64,000 nucleotides of DNA from Corynebacterium ulcerans. Its GTDB lineage: Bacteria; Actinomycetota; Actinomycetes; Mycobacteriales; Mycobacteriaceae. A program made the position numbers and the translations under genes. Positions 35,634-44,439 of this stretch are shown here, in pieces. Below the pieces are notes generated by a model that searched no databases, was not told the origin of the DNA, and saw nothing but the letters and a program-made list of their open reading frames with translations. Location: NCBI RefSeq assembly GCF_900187135.1, contig NZ_LT906443.1, positions 1,364,001 through 1,428,000 on the forward strand, read 5' to 3'. Each line of letters begins with the position of its first letter. Position 1 is the first letter of the stretch.

Positions 35634-38486
35634 CTACTTAATCACGAGATTGACCATACGTCCCGGAACAACAATCTGCTTGAACAGATTCTTGCCCTCA
35701 AGGTGGCTTTGCACAGTAGGTTCCGCAAGTGCGATCTCTACAATCTGATCCTGGGTGGCGTCGGTAGGCACCATAATGCGGGCGCGCACCTTGCCGTTGA
35801 TCTGAACGGGAAGCTCTACCTCATCGTCTTTAAGCCATTTTTCCTCGTAGGAAGGGAACTGCTCAAAGGTGATGGTCTCCTCGTGGCCGAGGCGCTTCCA
35901 TAGTTCTTCTGCGATGTGTGGCGCAACAGGCGCAACCATAATCGCCAGCGGCTCCACAGCCTCCCGAGGTGCACCCTTGGAGTAGGTCTTGGTCAGGTAG
36001 TTAACGTATTCAATAGCCTTAGCCACTACCGTGTTAATCCGCAGACCCTGGTAATCATCGCGAATACCTGCAATAGTGCGGTTGAGTGCCTTGAGGTCAT
36101 CATTGGTGAGCGAGGCATCGGTGACCGAAAGCTCACCGGTCTCCTCGTTGACAACCAAGCGCCACAACCGCTGCAAGAAGCGATGCGCACCGATAACGTC
36201 CTTGGTAGCCCATGGACGAGACGTATCCAAAGGACCCATCGCCATCTCATAGACGCGGAGAGTATCTGCACCAAAATCAGAGCAGATCTCATCCGGCGCC
36301 ACGGCGTTCTTCAGGGACTTGCCCATCTTGCCGTATTCCTGGTTCACCTCTTCACCGTTGTAGAAGAATTTTCCATCCTTTTCTTCTACCTCAGCAGCAG
36401 GAACATACACCCCACGGCTATCGGTGTAAGCAAAGGCCTGGATATAGCCCTGGTTGAACAGGCGGCGGTAAGGCTCGCCAGACGTGACATAGCCAAGATC
36501 AAAGAGAACCTTGTGCCAGAAACGCGAGTAGAGCAAGTGCAGCACCGCGTGTTCTACGCCACCAACGTAAAGGTCCACGCCACCGAGATCGTTCTCTCCA
36601 CGCGGGCCAGTCCAATAGCGCTCATTTTCTATGTCACAGAACTGCTCGCTGTTGGTGGGGTCGATATAGCGCAGCTGGTACCAAGAGGAGCCAGCCCACT
36701 GCGGCATAACGTTCGTATCGCGGGTGTAGGTCTTTGGGCCATCGCCTAGGTCGAGTTCCACGGTGGTCCACTCCGTGGCTTTAGCTAGCGGTGGCTGCGG
36801 CTCAGAATCGGCATCGTCTGGATCAAAAGACACAGGCTTGTAGTCTTCAACCTCAGGCAGTTCCACTGGCAGCATGGACTCGGGCAGTGCATGAGCGACA
36901 CCATCCTCGTCATAGACCACGGGGAACGGCTCACCCCAATAACGCTGACGGGCAAAGAGCCAATCCCGCAACTTGTACTGGATCTTTTCCACTCCAGCAC
37001 CCTGTGCTTCCAGCCATTCAATAACCCGAGCTATAGCCTCCGCTTTGTCCAGGCCGTTGATATCCAGGCCACGGTCATTGGCGGAGTTAATCGCAGTGCC
37101 AGGCTCTACATAAGGCCCAACGTTCACGTCACCACCTGCTACAACCTCGCGGATGGGCAGGCCAAACTCGGTGGCAAACTCGTAGTCACGCGCATCGTGT
37201 GCTGGGACAGACATGATTGCGCCCGTGCCATAACCGGTCAAAACATAATCTCCGATAAATACCGGGATCTGTTCACCATTCACGGGGTTCGTGGCATATA
37301 CACCCAAGAAAACGCCGGTCTTTTCCTTGTTCTCCTGGCGCTCAAGGTCACTCTTTGCTGCGATCGAGGCGCGATACGCAGCCACAGCCGAAGCCGGATC
37401 AGCTTCGCCGAAGGTCCACCGGGCGTCAATCCCCTCATAGGAACCGGTACCGGCAGCAACGAGGGCGTCGACAAGCTCATGCTCCGGAGCAAGCACCATG
37501 TAGGACGCGCCAAACAGAGTATCGGGGCGGGTAGTAAAGACGGTGATGGTCTTGCCGGCTGCCTCAAAGTCAACCTCTGCACCGCGGGAACGACCGATCC
37601 AGTTGCGCTGCATGCTCTTGACCTTCTCCGGCCAATCGAGCACCTCAAGATCATCGATCAATCGGTCAGAGTACGCAGTAATGCGCATCATCCACTGGGA
37701 AAGGTTCTTGCGGAATACCGGGAAGTTACCGCGCTCCGAGCGACCGTCGGCGGTGACTTCCTCATTGGCCAGAACCGTACCCAGGCCAGGACACCAGTTC
37801 ACCGTGGAGTTGGAGCGATAAACAAGGCGGAAAGTGTCCACGACCTTGCGTTGCGCCACAGAATCCAGCTCGTTATACGGCGCGCCGAACTCTGAGGGTG
37901 TTTCAACCTCGCCAGACTCAAGCAGCGGAATAAGCTCAGAGATCGGGCGGGCTTTGTTGAGATCCTTGTCAAACCAGGCGTTAAAAATCTTCAGGAAGAT
38001 CCATTGCGTCCACTTGTAAAATTCAGGATCCGTGGTGGCCACGCTACGGCGCGTATCATGACCTAGCCCCAAAGCCCCAAGCTGGCGCCGCATGTTCTCA
38101 ATGTTGGCCATGGTGGTAGTCCGAGGATGCGTTCCTGTCTGGATCGCATATTGCTCAGCCGGCAAACCAAAGGCGTCATAACCCAAGGTGTGCAGAACAT
38201 TTTTGCCCAGCATTCGGTTAAACCGTGCATATACATCCGTAGCGATGTACCCCAAGGGATGGCCCACGTGCAGACCAGCGCCAGAAGGGTAGGGGAACAT
38301 GTCTTGAACGAAGAGTTTGTTTTCCGGAAGTTTCTGTCCCGTGACGGCTAGATCGCCGACAGGGTTAGGCGCATTAAACGTGCCATTGTCGATCCAGAAT
38401 TTCTGCCACGTACGCTCAATATCGCCGGCTAACTGCGCGGTATACCGGAACGCAGGACCAGTAGTGCTCTCGCTCGGATTAGTCAT
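35634..38486 (-). CDS. leuS: Leucyl-tRNA synthetase
   Basis: A 950-residue class I synthetase that charges tRNA-Leu. ATG 38486 gives [15 protein letters not shown]; the frame runs to 38579 but the extra 31 residues are atypical. The HIGH-type motif is in [14 protein letters not shown] (~65), the CP1 editing domain follows (the region with [13 protein letters not shown] and a [12 protein letters not shown] motif), and the KMSKS-type loop reads [11 protein letters not shown]. The anticodon-binding and C-terminal domains end with [11 protein letters not shown]. No T-box or other leader is obvious upstream. Confidence 0.95.
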   Translation of the reverse strand: MTNPSESTTGPAFRYTAQLAGDIERTWQKFWIDNGTFNAPNPVGDLAVTGQKLPENKLFVQDMFPYPSGAGLHVGHPLGYIATDVYARFNRMLGKNVLHTLGYDAFGLPAEQYAIQTGTHPRTTTMANIENMRRQLGALGLGHDTRRSVATTDPEFYKWTQWIFLKIFNAWFDKDLNKARPISELIPLLESGEVETPSEFGAPYNELDSVAQRKVVDTFRLVYRSNSTVNWCPGLGTVLANEEVTADGRSERGNFPVFRKNLSQWMMRITAYSDRLIDDLEVLDWPEKVKSMQRNWIGRSRGAEVDFEAAGKTITVFTTRPDTLFGASYMVLAPEHELVDALVAAGTGSYEGIDARWTFGEADPASAVAAYRASIAAKSDLERQENKEKTGVFLGVYATNPVNGEQIPVFIGDYVLTGYGTGAIMSVPAHDARDYEFATEFGLPIREVVAGGDVNVGPYVEPGTAINSANDRGLDINGLDKAEAIARVIEWLEAQGAGVEKIQYKLRDWLFARQRYWGEPFPVVYDEDGVAHALPESMLPVELPEVEDYKPVSFDPDDADSEPQPPLAKATEWTTVELDLGDGPKTYTRDTNVMPQWAGSSWYQLRYIDPTNSEQFCDIENERYWTGPRGENDLGGVDLYVGGVEHAVLHLLYSRFWHKVLFDLGYVTSGEPYRRLFNQGYIQAFAYTDSRGVYVPAAEVEEKDGKFFYNGEEVNQEYGKMGKSLKNAVAPDEICSDFGADTLRVYEMAMGPLDTSRPWATKDVIGAHRFLQRLWRLVVNEETGELSVTDASLTNDDLKALNRTIAGIRDDYQGLRINTVVAKAIEYVNYLTKTYSKGAPREAVEPLAIMVAPVAPHIAEELWKRLGHEETITFEQFPSYEEKWLKDDEVELPVQINGKVRARIMVPTDATQDQIVEIALAEPTVQSHLEGKNLFKQIVVPGRMVNLVIK

Positions 38487-38644
38487 GGAAAACAGTGTAA
38501 TAGCACCTCGCAGCGCTTCCCCCATCAGAGCCATCACTGAGTGCTTAACGACGCCCCTGGGTTCCCTCCTTACGCACAATCCAGAGAGCCTCGACGCATT
38601 CTGCCCCCGTCTGGTCGACCACTACACCCTGTTGACCCCATTCG

Positions 38645-38663
38645 CCCCTTTAGCCTTACCTAA
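38645..38663. promoter_or_regulatory. Candidate DtxR-type site between leuS and the small peptide gene
   Basis: The right 15 bases, TTTAGCCTTACCTAA, match the DtxR consensus at 13 of 15; the left four bases do not match (13 of 19 overall). It lies 138 bp upstream of the 41-codon ORF at 38801 and 158 bp upstream of leuS on the other side. Which of these, if any, it controls is open. Confidence 0.4.
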
Positions 38664-38800
38664 TATATTCCCTGCTCATCTGCCACAAGCAAACAAAGCG
38701 GTAAAAAAATTTTTATTCTTAGCCACAATCTCTCGCGAACTTACCCAACCCTTGCTACTTTATAAGTACTTCTTGTCACTTCTACTGATTGGATTTATCT

Positions 38801-38926
38801 ATGTCGACCGAGCTTCTGTCTAGCGTATCTAGCCTGCCTAGCCTGTCCAGCGCCTTCCAGATTTTCAAGCCAATCCTCACGGTTATAAAGCTCATCCTCA
38901 AGTTCAAGGGCCTCTTCTCTTCCTAA
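38801..38926 (+). CDS. 41-residue cationic amphipathic peptide (unlisted small ORF)
   Basis: ATG 38801 to TAA 38924-38926 encodes 41 residues. A Ser/Leu-rich N-terminal half (TELLSSVSSLPSLSS) is followed by FQIFKPILTVIKLILKFKGL and FSS. In a helix, Lys23, Lys30 and Lys34 fall on one face and Ile/Leu/Val/Phe on the other, so it would be amphipathic and basic. There is no signal peptide and no cysteine. A weak GGAT precedes the ATG at about 8 nt, and a strong terminator follows 46 bp after the stop, giving a complete single-gene unit. Small signal-less helical porins (PorA/PorH class) occur in corynebacteria but are usually acidic; phenol-soluble-modulin-like peptides are another comparison. 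Function unknown. Confidence 0.6.
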   Translation: MSTELLSSVSSLPSLSSAFQIFKPILTVIKLILKFKGLFSS

Positions 38927-38972
38927 GCCCAAACTTTATGGTGCTTTTTTCTCATCGCACATAATAGAAAAT

Positions 38973-39009
38973 CCCACTACAGTCCGTGTTTCCTGTAGTG
39001 GGCTTTTTT
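38973..39009 (+). terminator. Terminator of the 41-residue peptide gene
   Basis: CCCACTACAG (38973-38982) pairs perfectly with CTGTAGTGGG (38993-39002), followed by CTTTTTTA. A textbook intrinsic terminator on the plus strand. Confidence 0.9.
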
Positions 39010-39042
39010 AGTCTCCCATGTAGCAACAGACCCTAGCCTGCC

Positions 39043-39157
39043 AAGCCGGAGCCCGTCGAGAGCCGAGAACATGTTAATCCGCTAAGGCGGCGGACCGGAG
39101 AACCCCATTGGCTCCGGTTTAGAACACTCAAATTCCCGCCACCCATCAGAACCCCAT
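39043..39157. ncRNA. Structured segment with mutually exclusive stems (possible RNA element)
   Basis: CCGGAG (39095-39100) can pair with CTCCGG (39112-39117), followed by TTT. The same right arm, as GGCTCCGGTTT (39110-39120), can instead pair with AAGCCGGAGCC (39043-39053) with one wobble. CCGC/GCGG (39079-39082 with 39087-39090) lies between. The 10-mer AGAACCCCAT occurs twice (39099-39108 and 39148-39157). Competing stems of this kind are seen in attenuators and small RNAs, but no ORF follows. Transcription is unproven. Confidence 0.3.
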
Positions 39158-39726
39158 CCAGGCAAGCAGCACTCTTGGCTAACCTTAATGTTTCTCATGA
39201 GCATGGGCCTTCTTTTTGCATTTCCCTAATAAGTTTAGGCATTTTTGACGCCCCTGCTCCACATGCGGAGCTAGTTGCAGCGGACCGTCAAACTTCTCAA
39301 CTTTGCGGGAAAAGTTTTCACTTTATCTACTAGGAGCAGTCGGAACTACCCCGCATCTACCAACAGGAATTCCCTGTTGCTGGACTTTTATACGCGATAG
39401 CCGACTCCTTTCACTGATCTCCGTCTAGATCCAACAGCCCCTCGCTGCCGATAATTCGAAGCTAACCCCACACGCAGTTTCAAACAAGCGCGCAAGCGTC
39501 GCAAAAGTCACCTTTTTCACAATGATATGAATTTACTGAGAAATCATATGCCCAAAAGAAGCAGGTCAACCTTGCGATATGATCACTATAGCAATAAAAA
39601 CGCTTTAATGTAAGTAAATGCTGTGAATAATCTCAAGATTTCATATTTCCAGGTTATTTTGCAGCGTTCCATCCCTTGCAGTCTGCTCTGGATCTCTGCA
39701 TGCGTATCGCGTCAGCCAAGCGAAAA

Positions 39727-39755
39727 CCCCGCGAGTGAGAGGCTCACTCGCGGGG
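39727..39755 (-). terminator. Terminator of the hrtBA-like operon
   Basis: CCCCGCGAGTGAG (39727-39739) pairs with 39743-39755 around a 3-nt loop. On the minus strand it is followed by TTTTCG, 30 bp after the ATPase stop. Confidence 0.9.
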
Positions 39756-39784
39756 TAATTATGGTTTACGTGATATTGAGGTGC

Positions 39785-40468
39785 TTACTCTTTACGGGCG
39801 CCGTCGATAAGCTCCACGACGGCATCAGCGTAGGAGAGCTGGCTCAGATCGTGGGTCACCATCACTGTGGCCACGTCAAACTCTTTAGTGATCTCAGAAA
39901 GCAAAGTCACGATCTCCACGCTCATGCGACGATCTAGTGCGGAGGTGGGTTCGTCGGCAAGCAATAGTGAGGGGTTTCCCATGAGTGCACGCGCAATGTT
40001 CACGCGCTGGCGCTGACCACCAGAAAGTTGCGCAATTCGACGGGTCTCCTTGCCTTCAAGGCCCACACGCGCCAGCAACTCATCCGCACGATCATAACGA
40101 GCTCGCAGCTCTGCACCTCGTATACCGCGAACGTGATCCGTTACCAGAAGCTGTTCCCGGGCGTTCAACGAGCCCAGAAGGTTCGCCTGCTGGAAAACAA
40201 AACCGATCTCCTCACGACGCAACTTCGCACGACCCTCATCATCTAGATCGCGGACGTCTTGACCTGCGATCGTCACTGTGCCGGACGTCGGAGTTTGAAG
40301 CGCACCCGCTACAGAGAGCAACGTGGACTTACCGGAACCAGACTCGCCCACTAGCGCGAGCAGCTCACCAGAGTGAACTTCTAGGTCAACGGCATCCAAA
40401 GCCGTAACCGTAGACGAGCCATCGGGATAGACAACACTGGCTTTTTTAAGAGAAAGAACGGGAATCAT
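39785..40468 (-). CDS. hrtA: ABC transporter ATPase, probable haem exporter HrtA
   Basis: A 227-residue MacB/LolD-type ATPase with Walker A GESGSGKST (~residue 41), signature LSGGQRQR (~144) and Walker B LLLADEPT (~165). It overlaps the permease gene by 4 bp (ATGA), so the two form one operon. The hrtBA name rests on context: a ChrSA-like two-component system lies nearby, and in C. diphtheriae and C. glutamicum that system activates an adjacent HrtBA exporter protecting against haem. Here a large surface-protein gene sits between the two. The ABC family is certain, the haem substrate likely. Confidence 0.75.
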   Translation of the reverse strand: MIPVLSLKKASVVYPDGSSTVTALDAVDLEVHSGELLALVGESGSGKSTLLSVAGALQTPTSGTVTIAGQDVRDLDDEGRAKLRREEIGFVFQQANLLGSLNAREQLLVTDHVRGIRGAELRARYDRADELLARVGLEGKETRRIAQLSGGQRQRVNIARALMGNPSLLLADEPTSALDRRMSVEIVTLLSEITKEFDVATVMVTHDLSQLSYADAVVELIDGARKE

Positions 40469-41517
40469 GCTGCAGCTCCTAGCGCAATATGTGGATCAAC
40501 CTTAGTAACATTTCGGACCGCAACAAACGATCCCACTAACCCAAGCAGCCAGATCCCAACCGCCGGACCAAGAACACTCAACACGGACACTTCAAACGGT
40601 ACGGCCTGAGAAACAATCAGCCCCAGGATCGCGCCAACAGCAGCACCAGCAGTAACGCCTATCGCAAGGACGATCGCAGCTTGGCCAATCGCGTCTTTAA
40701 GCAAGTAGCGCTTAGATGCACCCAAAGCCGTCAAGACTGCAATGTCACGGGTGCGCTGCAGCGTCCATACGGTAAGGAAGGAAACAGTAACCAGAGCGGA
40801 AATTGCGTAGAGGAATCCCTGCATACTCTTCAGAGATGACTGCTCAGATTTGTAAGAAGCAAGGGCAGCAAACGCTCCCTTGAGGTCAGTGACCTTTTCA
40901 TTCTTCAGGTCCTGTGGCTGGGCATCGCCGCGCACCAGAAGCACCGTGGCAATTCCAGGGCTGTGGCTTTCTTTCTTCCACACCTCAGAATTTACCCACA
41001 CAACAGAGGAGTGGCTGTAATAGGTATCGTCCACCACGCCATCCACCTTTACGGCAACACCACCGATATTGAGCGTGTCTCCTGCATTGATCTCGATCTT
41101 GTCAGCGACGGACTTAGGAACAAGAGCGCCCTCACCTATCGTCGCGGTTGATCCCTCTACCTGGGTCCCCACCGGCAAACCCATCACAGCGGCCGCGTCA
41201 GCCCTATCGTTTGATTCAATTCGCGTCTGGTTCACGCCTAGTGGCGTCACATTCTCTGCACCAGCTGTGTCTTTCCACTTATCCAGAATCTCCTGACTGA
41301 TCTCCGAAGAGCTAAACGAGGCCTCTCCCGTAGGTGCCGTAAAAACAAACTTGGCGCCGTCTTTGCCCAAGGATTCCAACGCCGCAGTGTTGCGCGCCCC
41401 TAGCCCCTGCGTCAAACCAGTGAGCATCACGATCAAAAGGGTGATCAAGCCCACCACAGAGGAAATCAAAGCGAAGCGACCGCCCGCCGAACGAATATCA
41501 CGTAAACCGAGAAACAT
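40465..41517 (-). CDS. hrtB: ABC transporter permease (FtsX/MacB type), probable haem exporter HrtB
   Basis: A 350-residue permease with one N-terminal helix (FALISSVVGLITLLIVMLTGL), a ~200-residue extracytoplasmic domain, and three C-terminal helices within the FtsX domain (LYAISALVTVSFLTVWTLQ, AIVLAIGVTAGAAVGAILGL and LGPAVGIWLLGLVGSFVAV). This 4-helix layout is that of HrtB/MacB mechanotransmission exporters. AAAGGAG precedes ATG 41517. Its promoter region (41518-41707) holds two dyads listed separately that could bind the response regulator. Confidence 0.75.
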   Translation of the reverse strand: MFLGLRDIRSAGGRFALISSVVGLITLLIVMLTGLTQGLGARNTAALESLGKDGAKFVFTAPTGEASFSSSEISQEILDKWKDTAGAENVTPLGVNQTRIESNDRADAAAVMGLPVGTQVEGSTATIGEGALVPKSVADKIEINAGDTLNIGGVAVKVDGVVDDTYYSHSSVVWVNSEVWKKESHSPGIATVLLVRGDAQPQDLKNEKVTDLKGAFAALASYKSEQSSLKSMQGFLYAISALVTVSFLTVWTLQRTRDIAVLTALGASKRYLLKDAIGQAAIVLAIGVTAGAAVGAILGLIVSQAVPFEVSVLSVLGPAVGIWLLGLVGSFVAVRNVTKVDPHIALGAAA

Positions 41518-41589
41518 TTTTTCTCCTTTCTGCTATTAATTCTCGGCGTTCCGGAGACATTTTCCATCGGTGGCTCAGGCGAAACTCGA

Positions 41590-41607
41590 ATCAACCATGT
41601 GGTTGAT
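41590..41607. promoter_or_regulatory. Palindrome in the hrtBA-like promoter
   Basis: ATCAACCA (41590-41597) and TGGTTGAT (41600-41607) form a perfect 8-bp inverted repeat with a 2-bp centre, 73 bp upstream of the permease start. The size suits a dimeric regulator, for example the ChrA-like response regulator encoded at 45714. A TTGATT on the minus strand within it could be a -35 element. Confidence 0.45.
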
Positions 41608-41636
41608 CGCAGATCCATGAGTTGCTTGCTGGGTTG

Positions 41637-41704
41637 CCTGCATTTCCATAGAGATTGCACCGTCCTCAGAAGATTTTTTCGAGCTTTGTCTATGGAAATG
41701 CAGG
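41637..41704. repeat. 16-bp perfect inverted repeat after the surface-protein gene
   Basis: CCTGCATTTCCATAGA (41637-41652) is repeated in inverted form at 41689-41704 with a 36-bp spacer. It begins 3 bp after the stop codon of the minus-strand surface-protein gene. It may act as a transcript-end stem, though no U-run follows, or as an operator for the hrtBA-like genes. Confidence 0.6.
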
Positions 41705-41707
41705 ATG

Positions 41708-44251
41708 CTAGTGAGCTTCTCGACGCAACCTCGCCCACCCCAGCACGGCAAAACCAAGACCAAACGCGAGCATGGCAATAGGCACAACCCACTCGGCATC
41801 TGCACCTGTCTGTGCCAGGAATTTCTTTGCAGGATTCTTGGAGTCCGAGCGTTTCAGTGCCTCAGATGTGGAGGATGCATGCACAGCATTAGACCGACGT
41901 GGAGAGTCGCTCAAACTACGTGCAAGATTCTTAAGCTTTACCGGCTCATTCGTGCGGCTCGTCCTCTTAGCCGGTGCCTTAGACAGCGTGGGGACCTTCG
42001 CGTCTTTGCCCACAAGGAAGGTCAACGGCTGGGCCTCAGTCAGAATCTTTTCTTTCCCGTCCTTACCCGTACCTACAGCTTGAAGATACAACCGATACGT
42101 GCCTGGCTTGGTAAACGACCAAGACCCATGCAGGTGCATATGCTTAGTAGCCTTCATCTCCTGATGCTCAGAATCATCAGTATCAAAGTAGCGAGTAGGC
42201 GACCCGCCGATATCTCCCGTAAAAAACACGGCACGCCCACCCTCAGGGATCTCTGACTTCACCAGCTTGAAAGAAACGCCCTTGGCATACTCCGGCTTCT
42301 TATAATCAAGGTCTTCCGTGCTAAAACCTGGCCACGGCTTTTGCGGTGCCTCAACCTGCGGCAAAAGATAGAACTCCTCTCCCATCTTTCCCAAGAAATC
42401 CAGCTCAGTATCCTTGAGCTTCTGAGTACGCGTCATCTTGGCGTTTTCACCCACCCGAATAGCCGTCTTTTGGATAGGGCGCACAACCGAGGGGCTGGGT
42501 TTATCTGCTTTGAGAGCAACAAACGGTTCTCCCACATCGTCTGCCAGACGAATATCCATATGCCCTTCAGAGAGCTCAACGACTTCCGAACCAACATCAG
42601 GACGCTTAATCAGACCAGCATCCGAGTTCGACTCGCCGCGCGACGGGGGAGGTGTGGAAGGAGATTCATCCTTTTTCCAATCGTCTTCCTCATCCTCTTC
42701 ATCCCCAGGCCTTTCGGTTTCAGGATCCTCGTGCCCTTCATCCTGATAGGAGTCTTGAGGGTAAGGATTCTTGTCTTCGTCGCCCGGTTTATAGCCGTTG
42801 AATTCTTCGACGGTTGGCAGCTTTTCTTTATCCTCAGTGATAGAAACTTTAAACTGCAGTTCAGAGCCCTTTGTCAGATCAACCTCTTTGACCTCATCCA
42901 ATGGTTCCGCGTTTACCAGCGGGTGCGGAGTGATGCGCAGTCTTAGAACTTTGTCGTCTTTGCATACGGAAAGGTCGACTTCTTTCTCGTATTTCCCTTC
43001 TGCATCAAATGCACCCTCGACGCTGCAATCGGCATATCCTGTTGCTTTGTCTTTGCTGCTGTATAAACCGACGACAAAGTCTCCTCGCATGTTTTCGTCT
43101 TTGGCTTCAATGGTTAGCTTTGTCATGGAAGAATCCGTTGGCTCAGCTTTCAGAGTGATCCCACCGTCACTCAAAGACACCGGATCAGAAGAGGAAAAGT
43201 TCTTGGGATCATCCGGCCCAACCAAGGATTCGGACTCTTCACTGACGGTAACGGTCTCGCCGCCGGTCTGATACTCGATTTCTTCAGAGAGCCATGGGGC
43301 CGCATTATCCGACTCATCGGGGATAACAATAGCCTGGTAGGTGGAACTATCAGAGGCTAGATACGTTTTAGTGGTTGCTTTACCGTCTTTCACTTCCAAT
43401 TCATCAAGGAAGTGCCCTTGGTTGGTCAAAACAAGACGCCCGTTGCCTTTACCGGTAAACGTGATGTTGGTAAAGACCCCGTCGGGCTTAAAAGTTATCG
43501 ATGCCTCTTGTGATCCCTCGTTTTTCTCCTTGGCTGCTTCATAGCTCTTGGCAAAGTCCAGAATTTTTCCACTCTTTGGATCTTGTCCACCCACTTGCCA
43601 TGCCACTTTCATGGGCATGGTCGGAATGGGAGTCCCGTCTTCTTTGTATCCCACTGCTTGATAGGTAAAGACGTATCGCCCAGGTTTAGAGAAAGTGGTG
43701 TGGAAGTGCGAGTGGCGCGGCTGAATAAAAGAGCGCAAAGAGGTATCAGTACTTGAATAAACCCTTCGCACGCCCGTAACAGTTTTTGTAAATACCTCCA
43801 CGTCACCGGGACCTTCTACACCGAGTAAGTCCAGGGAATAGTTCCCATCTTTGAGCATGTCAGTATGAGATTTGAGCGAGCTATCTGTGTTGTATCCGAA
43901 ATAGAGAGGAAGCTGGCTCGTGTCAACATCTTGGGGCGCCTGCCACACACCCTTATCGTGTTTGCCAAGAAACTGTGTGTCATCGGTCGGGTAGAAGTAG
44001 TAGTTTCCACCCATCGGGACCCACATGACGGTGGCTTGCGCTGGGATTGCTTTGGAGCCTGTTCCGGTCACCACACCCAAGCTGTGAATATCGTCCCCTT
44101 CAACGCTCGCTGCTGGTGATAAGTCTACGTGCGTCCCGTAGACGAGTTTCTTATTTTGGTCCGGTCCCGCTAGCGCGGGGCCTGCACCAGTCGCAGCGAT
44201 AACAAAACAAGTTGCAGCAATGCCAAGGATTCTGCGGGAGGGGAGACGCAT
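41708..44251 (-). CDS. Large surface protein, choice-of-anchor M type, two modules, LAQTG sorting signal
   Basis: An 847-residue exported protein from ATG 44251, which follows AAGGAAG; an in-frame ATG at 44290 lacks a site and overlaps a candidate iron box. A signal peptide (RRILGIAATCFVIAATGAG) is followed by module 1 with HSHFHTTFSKPGRYVFTY (~180), an intermediate strand-rich region, an acidic Glu/Asp/Pro spacer (~490-540), and module 2 with GHMDI and HMHLHGSWSFTKPGTYRLY. The H-x-H, W/F-x-F-x-x-PG-x-Y pattern is that of the actinobacterial surface-anchored domain family (TIGR03769 as I recall), often linked to metal ABC transporters. LAQTG, a hydrophobic helix and RLRREAH end the protein, a sortase signal of the LAxTG kind. 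Confidence 0.75.
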   Translation of the reverse strand: MRLPSRRILGIAATCFVIAATGAGPALAGPDQNKKLVYGTHVDLSPAASVEGDDIHSLGVVTGTGSKAIPAQATVMWVPMGGNYYFYPTDDTQFLGKHDKGVWQAPQDVDTSQLPLYFGYNTDSSLKSHTDMLKDGNYSLDLLGVEGPGDVEVFTKTVTGVRRVYSSTDTSLRSFIQPRHSHFHTTFSKPGRYVFTYQAVGYKEDGTPIPTMPMKVAWQVGGQDPKSGKILDFAKSYEAAKEKNEGSQEASITFKPDGVFTNITFTGKGNGRLVLTNQGHFLDELEVKDGKATTKTYLASDSSTYQAIVIPDESDNAAPWLSEEIEYQTGGETVTVSEESESLVGPDDPKNFSSSDPVSLSDGGITLKAEPTDSSMTKLTIEAKDENMRGDFVVGLYSSKDKATGYADCSVEGAFDAEGKYEKEVDLSVCKDDKVLRLRITPHPLVNAEPLDEVKEVDLTKGSELQFKVSITEDKEKLPTVEEFNGYKPGDEDKNPYPQDSYQDEGHEDPETERPGDEEDEEDDWKKDESPSTPPPSRGESNSDAGLIKRPDVGSEVVELSEGHMDIRLADDVGEPFVALKADKPSPSVVRPIQKTAIRVGENAKMTRTQKLKDTELDFLGKMGEEFYLLPQVEAPQKPWPGFSTEDLDYKKPEYAKGVSFKLVKSEIPEGGRAVFFTGDIGGSPTRYFDTDDSEHQEMKATKHMHLHGSWSFTKPGTYRLYLQAVGTGKDGKEKILTEAQPLTFLVGKDAKVPTLSKAPAKRTSRTNEPVKLKNLARSLSDSPRRSNAVHASSTSEALKRSDSKNPAKKFLAQTGADAEWVVPIAMLAFGLGFAVLGWARLRREAH

Positions 44252-44289
44252 GGAAGTAACTTCCTTGTTGATATTGGGTTTTATTTTCA

Positions 44290-44308
44290 TAAGGTAAGCC
44301 CAAATATC
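44290..44308. promoter_or_regulatory. Candidate DtxR half-box upstream of the 847-residue surface protein
   Basis: TAAGGTAAGCCCAAATATC agrees with the DtxR consensus at 11 of the first 14 positions but poorly after that. It lies about 40 bp upstream of ATG 44251. Weak but consistent with the iron theme of the neighbourhood. Confidence 0.35.
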
Positions 44309-44439
44309 CCTTTTAGCAAACTCTCAGTTCACTATGACGTAGAGCACTCCCACAATGCACTGAACTTTTTTAGAAATCCCGAACAAATCACCATGTCAAA
44401 CCGATTTTTAACACCCGAGGGGAGACTTCGGGGGTGGCA

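Larger units (their letters stand above)
38927..39784. other. Gene-poor 858-bp stretch
   Basis: It starts with the small-peptide terminator and ends with the hrtA-like terminator. In between I find no credible ORF. It holds a structured segment at 39043-39157 (separate entry) and a hairpin CAACAGG/CCTGTTG (39361-39367 with 39373-39379) followed by TTTTAT. The AT-rich block 39500-39680 could carry promoters. An untranslated RNA is possible. Confidence 0.45.

Noticed and set aside
36891..37895. 334-codon frame on the plus strand
   Set aside because: Antisense to leuS; the leuS motifs lie on the other strand and this frame resembles no protein I know.
39040..39125. tRNA-like hairpins
   Set aside because: No T-loop GTTCGA, no acceptor/CCA pattern and no anticodon arm in the right place.
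39169..39187. DtxR-like site in the gene-poor stretch
   Set aside because: The core AAGGTTAGCC matches well but the rest does not (12 of 19), and no gene follows, so I did not list it.
41637..41704. Inverted repeat as ends of a miniature transposable element
   Set aside because: Only 36 bp lie between the arms and no target-site duplication flanks them.
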